A DNA stretch of 46,051 bases, from the NCBI GenBank assembly GCA_964422685.1, contig CAYRCG010000001.1, positions 1 to 46,051 of the forward strand, written 5' to 3'. Position 1 is the stretch's first letter; each line of letters begins with the position of its first letter. The notes below the pieces were generated by a model, which was not told the origin of the DNA, searched no databases, and saw only the letters and a list, made by a program, of their open reading frames with translations. This stretch comes from Syntrophomonas sp964422685. Lineage in GTDB: Bacteria > Bacillota > Syntrophomonadia > Syntrophomonadales > Syntrophomonadaceae. The translations under genes and the position numbers were made by a program. Positions 26,725 through 35,516 of the stretch are shown piece after piece.

Positions 26725-27669
26725 ATGGAAAAAGTGCTGGTATTGATGGGAGGGACCTCCGAGGAAAGGGAAGTCTCCCTAAGAAGCGGTCAGGCAGTAT
26801 ATGAGGGACTAAAGGAAGCGGGCTATGAAGTTGAAGCCCTAGATTTTACATCGGAGAACATGGCGCGCATCAAGGAAAGCTGTCCAAATGTCGTATTTAT
26901 AACCTTACACGGTAAAAATGGTGAGGATGGTACAGTCCAGGGTTATCTTGAGCTTCTGGGAATACCTTATACCGGCTCTGGGGTTCTGGCCAGCGCAGTA
27001 TGTATGAATAAAGTGATGAGCAAGAAAATATTTGCTTTCGAAGGACTGCCGACAGCAGATTTCATAGTTATAAAAAAAAGTAGCTTTTATAAAAATGCAA
27101 ATGATATATCAGTTATAAAAGACCTTGGTTTGCCCGTGGTGATTAAACCGGCTACCCAAGGTTCAAGCGTCGGTACAACGATTGTTAAAGCGGCTAAAGA
27201 TATTCTGCCCGCCCTGGAATTAGCGTTTTCCTTGGATAAAGAAGTACTGGTGGAAAAATTCATTGCCGGAACTGAACTTACCGTAACCGTATTAGGCAAC
27301 GATAAACTCAAAACCTTGCCGGTAATTGAAATAGTACCGAAAAACGAATATTACGATTATGAATCTAAATACATCCCGGGAATGTCTGAACATATCATCC
27401 CCGCGAGAATCAGTGAGGAAGCAAGGGAATTAGTAGAAAGGATAAGCTGTAAGGCGTATGAGGCGGTAGGATGCCGAGGTTATGCTAGAGTTGATTTAAT
27501 ACTAGATCAGAAGGGTATCCCCTATGTTCTAGAGATAAATACCCTGCCGGGAATGACCGGAACTAGCTTAGTTCCTGATGCTGCCAGAGCAGAGGGTATC
27601 AATTTCCCCGATTTGCTTGACCTTTTTGTGAAAATGGCTTTGGGGACCGACTGCAATGAAGCGCGCTAG
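26725..27669 (+). CDS. ddl: D-alanine--D-alanine ligase
   Basis: 314 residues from the ATG at 26725, nine bases after AAGGGG; an upstream in-frame TTG at 26716 abuts the ribosome site. ATP-grasp ligase that makes the D-Ala-D-Ala dipeptide for peptidoglycan. Seen: GGTSEEREVSLRSG (9-22), LHGKNGEDGTVQG (about 66-78), the omega-loop EYYDYESKYIPG typical of D-Ala rather than D-Lac ligases, and the terminal metal-site EINTLPGMT. It stands alone here, away from murF or the mur cluster. Confidence 0.95.
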   Translation: MEKVLVLMGGTSEEREVSLRSGQAVYEGLKEAGYEVEALDFTSENMARIKESCPNVVFITLHGKNGEDGTVQGYLELLGIPYTGSGVLASAVCMNKVMSKKIFAFEGLPTADFIVIKKSSFYKNANDISVIKDLGLPVVIKPATQGSSVGTTIVKAAKDILPALELAFSLDKEVLVEKFIAGTELTVTVLGNDKLKTLPVIEIVPKNEYYDYESKYIPGMSEHIIPARISEEARELVERISCKAYEAVGCRGYARVDLILDQKGIPYVLEINTLPGMTGTSLVPDAARAEGINFPDLLDLFVKMALGTDCNEAR

Positions 27670-27717
27670 GAAAGGTGGGCGCCGCCCGTATTGAAAGGGT
27701 TGTATCGCAGCAGCGAT

Positions 27718-27734
27718 CATGAGATAATCTCATG
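27718..27734. repeat. 17-base palindrome between ddl and mqnE
   Basis: CATGAGAT, one base, ATCTCATG. It sits 50 bases before the mqnE -10 box. It could be an operator or, with the following TTT, a weak terminator of ddl. Confidence 0.5.
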
Positions 27735-27780
27735 CTGTTTAATAAAAATGGGATGATTACCTCCCTTACAGTACAGTATC

Positions 27781-27789
27781 TGTTATAAT
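27781..27789 (+). promoter_or_regulatory. Extended -10 promoter of mqnE
   Basis: TGTTATAAT is a perfect extended -10, 30 bases before the mqnE ATG. The nearest -35-like CTTACA is only 13 bases away, so it is not counted. Confidence 0.55.
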
Positions 27790-27818
27790 TGTCCTTAGCA
27801 AAAGCAGGAGGATTGGTA

Positions 27819-28901
27819 ATGGATATTAGATTAGCCGAAATAAACGATAAGTTGGTTGCGGGTGAAAGATTAGATCGTGATGATGGTATTTACTTATATC
27901 GCAGTAATGATTTGTTAGCAATCGGAGAAATGGCTCGGGCTAAAAAACTATCTGTTTCCGGTCGCCGGGTTTATTTTAATGTGAATCGCCACATAAACTT
28001 AACGAATATATGTGTTTCACGTTGCCGGTTTTGTGCTTTCGGAGTCGATGAAGATGGTAATGCCAATCCTTATTTAATGAGCCCGGATGAAGCGTTTGCC
28101 TACGGTGCCGAAGCGGTCGATTACGGGATAACAGAATTCCATATAGTTAGCGCCATGCACCCCCGCATGAAATTAGACTATTATCTTGAGGTAGTCTCCC
28201 GCCTTCATGAAGCTTTCCCGGATATTCACATCCAAGCATTTACCGCAGTGGAGATATTTCATTTCGCTAAAATCAGCGGGCTGACAATCCGGGAAGTTTT
28301 GCAACAGCTCAAAGATGCGGGCTTAGGCTCCATTCCGGGTGGCGGTGCGGAAATTTTTAATGATGATATAAGGAATGAACTCTGCCCACGTAAGGCTAAT
28401 AGCGAAGAATGGCTAAATGTCCATCGCATCGCTCATGAGATGGGGATAAAGACTAATTGTACTATGCTTTTCGGTCATATAGAGACTATAGAAGATAGGA
28501 TAGAGCATTTTATAAGACTGCGCGATTTGCAAGATGAAAGCCCCGGCTTCCAGGCCTTCATCCCCCTGCCTTTTCTCCCAGAAAACACCAAGCTAAGCCA
28601 TTTAAGGAGGACCGGGGCGGTAGACGATTTGAAAACTATTGCCATTTCACGCTTAATGTTGGACAATATCGAACACATCAAAGCTTTTTGGATTATGCTT
28701 GGGCTCCCTATAGCCCAAATTGCTTTGGAATTTGGCGCCGATGATATCGATGGCACGGTAGTTGAGGAAAGGATTATGCATGCCGCCGGGGCTAGTACTG
28801 AAAAAGGGATTGGTAAGGAAGACTTAATACATTTAATCAAAGAATCTGGCTATATCCCGGTAGAGAGAGATACCTTATATAATATTATCAGGGAATTTTA
28901 G
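27819..28901 (+). CDS. mqnE: Aminofutalosine synthase (radical SAM)
   Basis: 360 residues from the ATG at 27819, seven bases after AGGAGG. Second step of the futalosine route to menaquinone: joins the chorismate-derived enolpyruvylbenzoate to SAM to give aminodeoxyfutalosine. Seen: the radical-SAM CxxxCxxC with C65, C69 and C72 (NICVSRCRFC), GGGAEIFNDDIR, and the C-terminal FGADDIDGTVVEE that marks the MqnC/MqnE/CofH group. Told from MqnC by overall sequence and by its position as first gene of the mqn run. A hairpin (TCAGGGAA/TTCCCTGA, 28888-28916) spans its stop codon. Confidence 0.93.
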   Translation: MDIRLAEINDKLVAGERLDRDDGIYLYRSNDLLAIGEMARAKKLSVSGRRVYFNVNRHINLTNICVSRCRFCAFGVDEDGNANPYLMSPDEAFAYGAEAVDYGITEFHIVSAMHPRMKLDYYLEVVSRLHEAFPDIHIQAFTAVEIFHFAKISGLTIREVLQQLKDAGLGSIPGGGAEIFNDDIRNELCPRKANSEEWLNVHRIAHEMGIKTNCTMLFGHIETIEDRIEHFIRLRDLQDESPGFQAFIPLPFLPENTKLSHLRRTGAVDDLKTIAISRLMLDNIEHIKAFWIMLGLPIAQIALEFGADDIDGTVVEERIMHAAGASTEKGIGKEDLIHLIKESGYIPVERDTLYNIIREF

Positions 28902-28916
28902 CAGTTGGTTCCCTGA
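28888..28916 (+). repeat. Inverted repeat spanning the mqnE stop codon
   Basis: Perfect 8-base arms TCAGGGAA and TTCCCTGA with a 13-base loop that includes the TAG. There is no T tract, so it looks like an mRNA-stabilising or processing hairpin rather than a terminator. Confidence 0.45.
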
Positions 28917-29051
28917 CCGGCGTATACTAGGGGTTTTCCATCCCTTACGACCAATACCACACTTTCTGCAAAATATTGCCTAACATACAATGCAAATATT
29001 ACGTTAAAATAAAAGATTTGAGCGAAGACGAGGGCAGGAGGGGTCTGATAC

Positions 29052-29123
29052 ATGATCCTCGTCGATGTACTCGATAAAGGAGATTATTATGCGCCCAAGG
29101 GTTGGACATATACAGTTTATTAA
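29052..29123 (+). CDS. Possible 23-codon leader ORF overlapping mqnA
   Basis: ATG preceded by GCAGGAGGGG (about 10 bases) opens a 23-codon frame that runs across the mqnA ribosome site and its first codons in another frame. If translated, ribosomes would pass over the mqnA start and could couple or limit its expression. No similarity is recognised; this rests only on the ribosome site. Confidence 0.25.
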   Translation: MILVDVLDKGDYYAPKGWTYTVY

Positions 29124-29916
29124 TTGCTTTCCTTTATTCTACGGACTAATAGAGAAAAAGTTCCTTTTGGAAATTGACTTGATTAAAGGAAACCCATCGG
29201 ATCTTAACCGTATGTTGCAAGAAAACCTTCTGGATTTAGCCCCTATACCTTCCATTGCCTATGCCAAAAATTTCCGGGACTATGTGATACTTCCAGATAT
29301 TTCGGTAAGTTGTGATGGGGAAGTAAAAAGTATTTTCTTTTTTTCCAAAGTGCCAATTTGTGAACTCCACCGGAAAAAAGTGGCTTTAACCAATGTTTCG
29401 GCGACTTCGCAGGCGCTCCTTCGCATTATATTAGCTCGTTATTACAATATAATACCAGAATATTTTTCCTCTGCTCCCGAATTGGGGGCTATGCTTATGG
29501 AGGCGGATGCAGCCCTGTTGATAGGTGATGACGCTTTACGGGCTCGATACAAAAACCAAGACCGCCTTTATATCTATGATCTTGGTGAAGAGTGGAAGAA
29601 GTTTACCGGACTACCTATGGTTTTTGCCCTTTGGGCGGTACGGAAGGACTTTGCTAGCAAGAATCTGGAACAATTAAGAATCATTAAAAATACCTTCACA
29701 GAATCGATAAGATTCAGTCTGGAAAATATACATGATGTAGCAGAAAAAGCTTCTCAATGGGAGGATTTTGGGGCAGATTATCTAGTGGAATATTTTCGTT
29801 CCTTACGTTTTGATTTCGAATCGAGTAAACAAGAAGGATTATTAGAATACTACCGTCAAGCGAAAAATCAAGGTCTTTTAGATGAAGTGCCAGCACTGGA
29901 GATACTGAATATCTAA
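29089..29916 (+). CDS. mqnA: Chorismate dehydratase
   Basis: 275 residues from the ATG at 29089, preceded by AAAGGAG. Periplasmic-binding-protein fold enzyme; first step of the futalosine pathway, converting chorismate to 3-enolpyruvylbenzoate. Seen: family-defining N-terminus RVGHIQFINCFPLFYGL, LLDLAPIPSIAYAKN, and a central DAALLIGDDALR. The frame is open back to 29065, but the extra residues lack a ribosome site. It lies between mqnE and mqnC on the same strand. Confidence 0.93.
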   Translation: MRPRVGHIQFINCFPLFYGLIEKKFLLEIDLIKGNPSDLNRMLQENLLDLAPIPSIAYAKNFRDYVILPDISVSCDGEVKSIFFFSKVPICELHRKKVALTNVSATSQALLRIILARYYNIIPEYFSSAPELGAMLMEADAALLIGDDALRARYKNQDRLYIYDLGEEWKKFTGLPMVFALWAVRKDFASKNLEQLRIIKNTFTESIRFSLENIHDVAEKASQWEDFGADYLVEYFRSLRFDFESSKQEGLLEYYRQAKNQGLLDEVPALEILNI

Positions 29917-30001
29917 ACTATGGGTTAGACCCAGAATAAAAGTTTTATTATAAAAACAATGGTTTTAAAACTAGCAACTTTTCGATTTCTCCGGGAAAGG
30001 A

Positions 30002-31072
30002 GTGCTATTTACTATTAGACAGGTTTTAACAGAGATTATGAAAGGGCGGCGGATGACTGATGAGGAATTTCTATTTCTTTACGAACAGGGAGATTTCCTC
30101 AGCATAGGACAGGCTGCCAATCAGAAAAGAATTGAAAGATTTGGTAATAACCGAGCAACCTTTGTAATCGATCGCAATATCAATTATACTAATATTTGCT
30201 CCTGTAAATGCCGATTTTGCGCCTTTTATCGCCATAAGGAGGATAAAGATGCTTATGTGTTAAGCTTGGATAGCCTTTATGAAAAAATAAATGAGGCTAT
30301 AGAACTAGGGGCCACTCAGCTTATGATTCAAGGTGGGCTTAATCCAGATCTAGGTATTGTATATTTCGAAGAAATGTTCAAAAGCATAAAGAGCCGCTAT
30401 GATATTTGTATCCATTCCTTAAGTGCCCCTGAAATAGTCCATATTGCCCGTATATCCGGGTTGGGAATAAAAGAAACACTCCTGCGCCTGCAGGCCTCCG
30501 GCTTGGACTCGCTTCCCGGGGGTGGAGCCGAAGTTTTACACGATGATGTGCGCCAAAAAATTAGCCCGAATAAGATAAAAACTAAAGAATGGTTAGCGGT
30601 AATGAAAACCGCCCATGAAATAGGGATGGAATCTACTGCGACCATGATGATGGGCAGCGTGGATAAACTTAGACATCGGGTGGAACACCTGCGGCTGATA
30701 AGGGATTTGCAGGATGAAACCAGGGGTTTTAGGGCCTTTATACCCTGGACCTACCAACCAGGCAACAACGAACTTATGGGGCGGAAGATGTATTCGGTCC
30801 AATATTTGAAATTCCTGGCTTTATCCAGGCTTTATCTGGATAACTTCGCCCATATCCAGGGTTCCTGGGTTACCCAAGGGGATAGAGTAGGCCAACTTTC
30901 TTTGCTTTTTGGTGCTGACGATTTAGGGAGCATAATGATAGAAGAAAATGTTGTCCGCTCAGCCGGTCTGGAATATAAGATGAAAAAAGCGGGGATGGTT
31001 GAACTTATAAGTGGCGCCGGAAGAATACCGGCGTTAAGGGATACTGAATATCGAATATTAGAAATATATTAA
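30002..31072 (+). CDS. mqnC: Cyclic dehypoxanthine futalosine synthase (radical SAM)
   Basis: 356 residues. Radical-SAM enzyme that cyclises dehypoxanthinyl futalosine. Seen: CxxxCxxC with C66, C70 and C73 (NICSCKCRFC), MIQGGLNPDLGI, LPGGGAEVLHDDVR, and FRAFIPWTYQPGNNEL, typical of MqnC. The start is awkward: the GTG at 30002 overlaps the AAGGAG site itself. The residues just after it (IRQVLTEIMKGRRMTDEE) align with normal MqnC N-termini, so a start as late as ATG 30038 would cut conserved sequence; an ATT at 30014 is the best-spaced codon. Confidence 0.93.
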   Translation: MLFTIRQVLTEIMKGRRMTDEEFLFLYEQGDFLSIGQAANQKRIERFGNNRATFVIDRNINYTNICSCKCRFCAFYRHKEDKDAYVLSLDSLYEKINEAIELGATQLMIQGGLNPDLGIVYFEEMFKSIKSRYDICIHSLSAPEIVHIARISGLGIKETLLRLQASGLDSLPGGGAEVLHDDVRQKISPNKIKTKEWLAVMKTAHEIGMESTATMMMGSVDKLRHRVEHLRLIRDLQDETRGFRAFIPWTYQPGNNELMGRKMYSVQYLKFLALSRLYLDNFAHIQGSWVTQGDRVGQLSLLFGADDLGSIMIEENVVRSAGLEYKMKKAGMVELISGAGRIPALRDTEYRILEIY

Positions 31073-31147
31073 GTTATCCAACGAAGATAGACTAGTACTT
31101 AGAGCAAAAAGTTAATACATAATATTAGACAGTTAGGAGTTGAATAA

Positions 31148-31984
31148 ATGGATATTCCCAACTGCGAACTGGCTTTTATTGGCGGTTCCAGCAGCTTGAG
31201 TATAGAGGTTCCGGAAGAACTTAACCTTGATTACATTCAAGTCTTGGACAAAAAAATGGTTTTTTCTACTCCTTATGGTTCAAGTCCCGAATTCAAATTT
31301 TTAAACATACAGGGGGAGCAGGGTGATAGGAAAATCCTGAGTTGCCGAATGCACGGTTGGCGAACCGGGGTAAGCAGGGCCGATGCTTCACGGCAAATTT
31401 TTTGGGTTTTTCTACAAGCAGGGGTAAAGGGTGTTTTGGCTGAGGGCGGGGTTGGAGCAATAAATCATCTGCTTAAGCCCCGCGATATAGTTGTACCCCA
31501 TGATTATATAGATTTTTCCGTACGCAAAGATGTAGGTTTGGGGGATCGCTATCTTTTGGTAATGCGCGAGGCTTTATGCGGAGTTATGCGAAAAAAACTG
31601 CAAGAACTATTGGATAAGACCTGGGAACATAGGGTTTTTGATCGGGGGGTTTATGTTAATACCGACGGAAGGCATTTTGAAAGCCCCGCCGAAGTAGCAT
31701 TATTTAAGACAGCCGGGGCGGATATAGTAGGGCAAAGTATCTGTCCTGAAGTATATTTAGCTCGGGAAATAGGGGCTTGTTATGCAGGTTTATATCTTGT
31801 GGTTAATTATGCTGAAGGGATTGTCGCTCCTTGGGCGCACAAGGAATTGGCCGAAATATTCCATGGTGAAAGCTTGAGTTTGGCAAGGGTGGTATTTGAG
31901 TTCTTTAAAACCTTACCTCTCGAACGGGAATGTGACTGCGCAAATTTGCGTAAAGAAACCTTACTTAAAGAAGTATACAAATAA
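31148..31984 (+). CDS. MTAP/PNP-fold nucleosidase, candidate futalosine-pathway enzyme
   Basis: 278 residues, length and order of motifs as in methylthioadenosine phosphorylase: FIGGSSSLSIEVPE (10-23), CRMHGWRTGVSRAD, a GxG loop (AEGGVGAIN) before KPRDIVVP, VYVNTDGRHFESPAE, and the family IVGQSICPEVYLAREIGACYA. Against the human MTAP sequence as I remember it, the phosphate-binding Arg and Thr positions become Met and Gly, and the base-contacting Asp pair (TDYD) becomes NYA. That argues against a plain MTAP. Position after mqnE-mqnA-mqnC suggests it removes the base from futalosine or aminofutalosine, replacing mqnB. Alternatives: a general PNP, or a salvage enzyme. Confidence 0.75.
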   Translation: MDIPNCELAFIGGSSSLSIEVPEELNLDYIQVLDKKMVFSTPYGSSPEFKFLNIQGEQGDRKILSCRMHGWRTGVSRADASRQIFWVFLQAGVKGVLAEGGVGAINHLLKPRDIVVPHDYIDFSVRKDVGLGDRYLLVMREALCGVMRKKLQELLDKTWEHRVFDRGVYVNTDGRHFESPAEVALFKTAGADIVGQSICPEVYLAREIGACYAGLYLVVNYAEGIVAPWAHKELAEIFHGESLSLARVVFEFFKTLPLERECDCANLRKETLLKEVYK

Positions 31985-32040
31985 TTTTGTCTGTATTGCT
32001 TCGGATATACCCCGGGGTTATTATTGAAGGAGGCTCTCAT

Positions 32041-34782
32041 ATGCGAAAAATGTCTAGCACAACCAAACTATTAATCTTTCTAGTAGGTTTAGGGCTAATA
32101 TCTTATCTGGCCAGCCTTTATGTTGATTGGCTATGGTTTAAATCTGTAAGCTATCAAAGCGTTTTTTCAACCATACTTTTAAACAAGGTTGGCTTATTTG
32201 TTATAGTTTTCTTGGCTACCATCTTGCTTTTTGCCTTTAACCTGAATTTGACCAAAAAGCATATGGGAATGGAGGAAGAACCCCTATATGATGAAGAAGG
32301 GCGGGTTATATACCTTGACAATGGAAGAACTCCATGGAAAGAATTCCTGCGGGGGGAACATTCTCGCTGGCTATATTGGGGAATCAGCCTTCTTGCAGCT
32401 TATCTGGTTAGCTCGGTAGCAGCCGAAAACTGGTTAGTTATACAACAATACATTAACCGCGTACCTTTCGGAAATGCTGATCCGGTTTTTAGCAAAGATA
32501 TAGGTTTCTACTTTTTTAATTTGGCATTTTATAAGTTTGCTTATGGCACCTTGATGATGGCCTTGATACTACTACTCATAACCCTTGGTGCAATTTACCT
32601 TATTAATGCGTCCACGGATCTTCTTTTCGGTGATTGGCGGCAGTTTAGCTTTGCCAAAGGCCATTTGGCTACCCTTCTGGCAGCAGTATTTTTACTCAAA
32701 TCGTGGGGCTATAAACTAGCCGCTTATGATATACTTTTTTCTCCGACCGGCGTAGTTTATGGGGCTACCTATAGCGATATTTTTGCCCGCTTGCTCAGCC
32801 TACGTATCCTTTTATTATTATCGATAATTATAGCCGCCGTTATTCTGGCTAATATCTTTGTTAAGAAGTTGAAGTGGATTCTATTTAGCATAGGGGCTTG
32901 GGTATTAGTGGCTTTTCTTATGGGGGGCGTTTATCCTTCGTTAGTCCAAAAACTTGTAGTACAGCCTAATGAGTTCAATAAGGAAAAGCCCTATATTGTG
33001 AATGCTATTAAATACACCCGCCAGGCTTATGGATTAGATAGGGCGGAAAATCGGGGTTTTAATATTGATTATAATTTGGATATTACCGATCCCGACCATC
33101 AGAGTACCATTGATAATATTCGTCTTTGGGATTGGCAGCCTTTGCGTACTACCTATAAAAACCTGCAACAGCTGCGGAGCTATTATGTTTTCGATGATGT
33201 AGATATCGACCGTTACACAGTAGACGGACAATATCGGCAACTGATGCTTTCAGTGCGAGAGATAGACCAGGAGGAACTACCGCAAGAAGCTAAAACTTGG
33301 GTTAACCAGCGGCTAATGTATACACATGGTTATGGTTTGGTAGTAAGCCCGGTGACAGAGGTGGCAGAGGAAGGATTCCCCGAATTCTTTGTCAAGGACA
33401 TACCGCCTAGGTTTTCTACAGACTTAAAGATTGAAAGACCAGAGATATATTTCGGAGAAAAAACTGACAATTATGTAATAGTGAATACCAAGCAAAAGGA
33501 ATTCGACTATCCGGCCGGGGAAAAGAATGTATTTACTATATATGAGGGAAAGGATGGCATCCAGCTTAAGACTTATGCGCATCGCCTTCTTTTTGCTTGG
33601 GTACTGCGGGACTATAAAATGTTGTTATCCTCTGATATCACTAATAGTAGCCAAATTCTGATGAACCGCAATATACTGGAAAGGGTGCAGAAAATAGCGC
33701 CTTACCTTAGCTATGATGGCGACCCTTACATTGTAATTAATGATGATGGCAGGCTCTATTGGGTATTAGATGCTTATACGGTATCAGACAAATACCCTTA
33801 TTCGGAGCCCTTTGACAAACAACGCAATAATTATTTGCGCAATTCGGTAAAAATAATCTGTAATGCCTATGACGGGAAAATAGATCTTTATATCGCTGAT
33901 GAAACAGACCCCATAATAAAAACATATAGCCGCATTTTCCCCCAGGTATATAAGCCGCTGACCGCGATGCCTGAAGGCTTGCGCCTGCATTTGCGCTATC
34001 CCGTAGATATGTTTTCCATACAGGCGCAGATGTACCGAACCTTTCATATGACAGACCCTTCCGTGTTTTACAACAAGGAGGACCCTTGGTTGATACCTAA
34101 TGAAATCGTAGATGATAAATCGGCTAAAATGGAGCCTTATTACCTGGTGATGCATTTGCCAGAAGAAAAGGATCCGGAATACATCCTAATGATGCCGTTT
34201 ACCCCCAAGAGTCGAGCCAACATGGTAGGCTGGATGTGTGCGCGTATGGACGGCGACCATTATGGTAAAATGTTGGTCTACAATTTCCCTAAACAGGAAA
34301 CTATATACGGACCGGAACAAATAGAATCCAGGATTAACCAGAATACGGAAATAGCACAACAACTCAGCCTTTGGGACCAAAGGGGTTCCCGGGTATATCG
34401 AGGGAATCTCCTGGTTATTCCTATGGGTAATTCTATTTTATATGTGGAACCCTTGTATCTGCAGGCGGAGAATAATCGCTTGCCGGAACTAAAGCGGGTT
34501 TTGGCCGCCTTTGAAAACAAAGTTGTAATGGAGCCTTCCCTTGATATGGCGTTACTTAAGCTATTTGGACAAAGTCAACGGGAAGAAAAACCAGAGGCAG
34601 AAGAAACAATAAGCCCGGGGGACTTTTCCGGAGAAACGGTAGCTGAACTGGCCAATTCGGCCCGAAAATACTATGATAAGGCTAATCAATTATTACGGGA
34701 CGGTGATTGGTCAGGTTATGGGGAGAACATCAAGAAACTAAACGATACTATCAGGCGCTTAGAGGAAGCGGTAAAGTCTTAA
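32041..34782 (+). CDS. UPF0182 (COG1615) membrane protein
   Basis: 913 residues from the ATG at 32041, which has a perfect AAGGAGG eight bases upstream; the open frame to 31987 is spurious. Seven hydrophobic helices in the first 300 residues (the first with DWLWFKSVSYQSVF, a family hallmark) followed by a long extracytoplasmic domain with RAYGLDRAENRGF, TYKNLQQLRSYYVFDDVDIDRY, YTHGYG and the CARMDGDHYGKM region. A C-terminal acidic linker and helical tail (about 845-913) follow. Widespread in anaerobic Firmicutes and actinobacteria; function unknown. Confidence 0.92.
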   Translation: MRKMSSTTKLLIFLVGLGLISYLASLYVDWLWFKSVSYQSVFSTILLNKVGLFVIVFLATILLFAFNLNLTKKHMGMEEEPLYDEEGRVIYLDNGRTPWKEFLRGEHSRWLYWGISLLAAYLVSSVAAENWLVIQQYINRVPFGNADPVFSKDIGFYFFNLAFYKFAYGTLMMALILLLITLGAIYLINASTDLLFGDWRQFSFAKGHLATLLAAVFLLKSWGYKLAAYDILFSPTGVVYGATYSDIFARLLSLRILLLLSIIIAAVILANIFVKKLKWILFSIGAWVLVAFLMGGVYPSLVQKLVVQPNEFNKEKPYIVNAIKYTRQAYGLDRAENRGFNIDYNLDITDPDHQSTIDNIRLWDWQPLRTTYKNLQQLRSYYVFDDVDIDRYTVDGQYRQLMLSVREIDQEELPQEAKTWVNQRLMYTHGYGLVVSPVTEVAEEGFPEFFVKDIPPRFSTDLKIERPEIYFGEKTDNYVIVNTKQKEFDYPAGEKNVFTIYEGKDGIQLKTYAHRLLFAWVLRDYKMLLSSDITNSSQILMNRNILERVQKIAPYLSYDGDPYIVINDDGRLYWVLDAYTVSDKYPYSEPFDKQRNNYLRNSVKIICNAYDGKIDLYIADETDPIIKTYSRIFPQVYKPLTAMPEGLRLHLRYPVDMFSIQAQMYRTFHMTDPSVFYNKEDPWLIPNEIVDDKSAKMEPYYLVMHLPEEKDPEYILMMPFTPKSRANMVGWMCARMDGDHYGKMLVYNFPKQETIYGPEQIESRINQNTEIAQQLSLWDQRGSRVYRGNLLVIPMGNSILYVEPLYLQAENNRLPELKRVLAAFENKVVMEPSLDMALLKLFGQSQREEKPEAEETISPGDFSGETVAELANSARKYYDKANQLLRDGDWSGYGENIKKLNDTIRRLEEAVKS

Positions 34783-34876
34783 GGCACCTACTAATAACGT
34801 ATTAATAACGCGATTTTTCAAGGCATACTAAATGGTATTCGAGGTGATTTTTCGAAAGTCGGAGGGATATTGGTAA

Positions 34877-35431
34877 ATGAACAAAGAATTGCTGATCGTT
34901 TGTTTGGGGGATAGCATCACCTATGGCTTTCCTTGGGGGCCCCAGGCCTCATGGGTAACTATGCTGGGTAGTTATGTAGACGGGGAGGTTATCAACCAAG
35001 GGATTAACGGGAATACCACCTCCAATATGCTCAACCGTTTTGAAAGGGCAGTTTTAAAGTATAAACCAAGCCATGTCATTATCATGGGTGGTACTAATGA
35101 TATCATTTGCGGGGAATCGTTCGACCGCATTAGTCTAAATATCCGCGAGATGGTGGAAAAGGCTGAGGATGCCGGGGTAAAGGTAATTTTAGGAATACCC
35201 ACAGCGGTTGACGAACCGTATTGGGAGAAGCTTTTGCTCAGGCTACGCAATTGGATCAGGGATTTTGCCAGGAGGGAGAAGTTACCTATTATAGATTTTT
35301 CCCGCCCTTTCTACGATGATGCAGGGCGGGTCAGAAGTGAGTTGCTACTAGCGGATGGCGGGCATCCTAGTAAGGCTGGTTACCGGGCGATGTTTGAACA
35401 AATCGACCCGGCAGTGTTTGCTTTTGAATAA
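34877..35431 (+). CDS. SGNH/GDSL-type esterase
   Basis: 184 residues, single SGNH hydrolase domain without signal peptide. Seen: block I GDSITYGF with catalytic Ser (13), block II INQGINGNT, block III GGTNDI (72-77) and block V DGGHPSKAG with the Asp/His pair. Likely an arylesterase or lysophospholipase L1-like enzyme in the cytosol; substrate not inferable. GGAGGG lies ten bases upstream of the ATG. Convergent with the PP-loop gene, 85 bases apart. Confidence 0.9.
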   Translation: MNKELLIVCLGDSITYGFPWGPQASWVTMLGSYVDGEVINQGINGNTTSNMLNRFERAVLKYKPSHVIIMGGTNDIICGESFDRISLNIREMVEKAEDAGVKVILGIPTAVDEPYWEKLLLRLRNWIRDFARREKLPIIDFSRPFYDDAGRVRSELLLADGGHPSKAGYRAMFEQIDPAVFAFE

Positions 35432-35516
35432 TTTAAAGCCAAGGTACTGGGTTTTGCAAACCTTCCCGATTATGTTTGTTTGCCTCCCGGTCGTCACGGG
35501 GGACAACAAAAAAACC

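Noticed and set aside
35475..35512. Hairpin CTCCCG/CGGGGG between convergent genes as a terminator
   Set aside because: No T tract follows on either strand.
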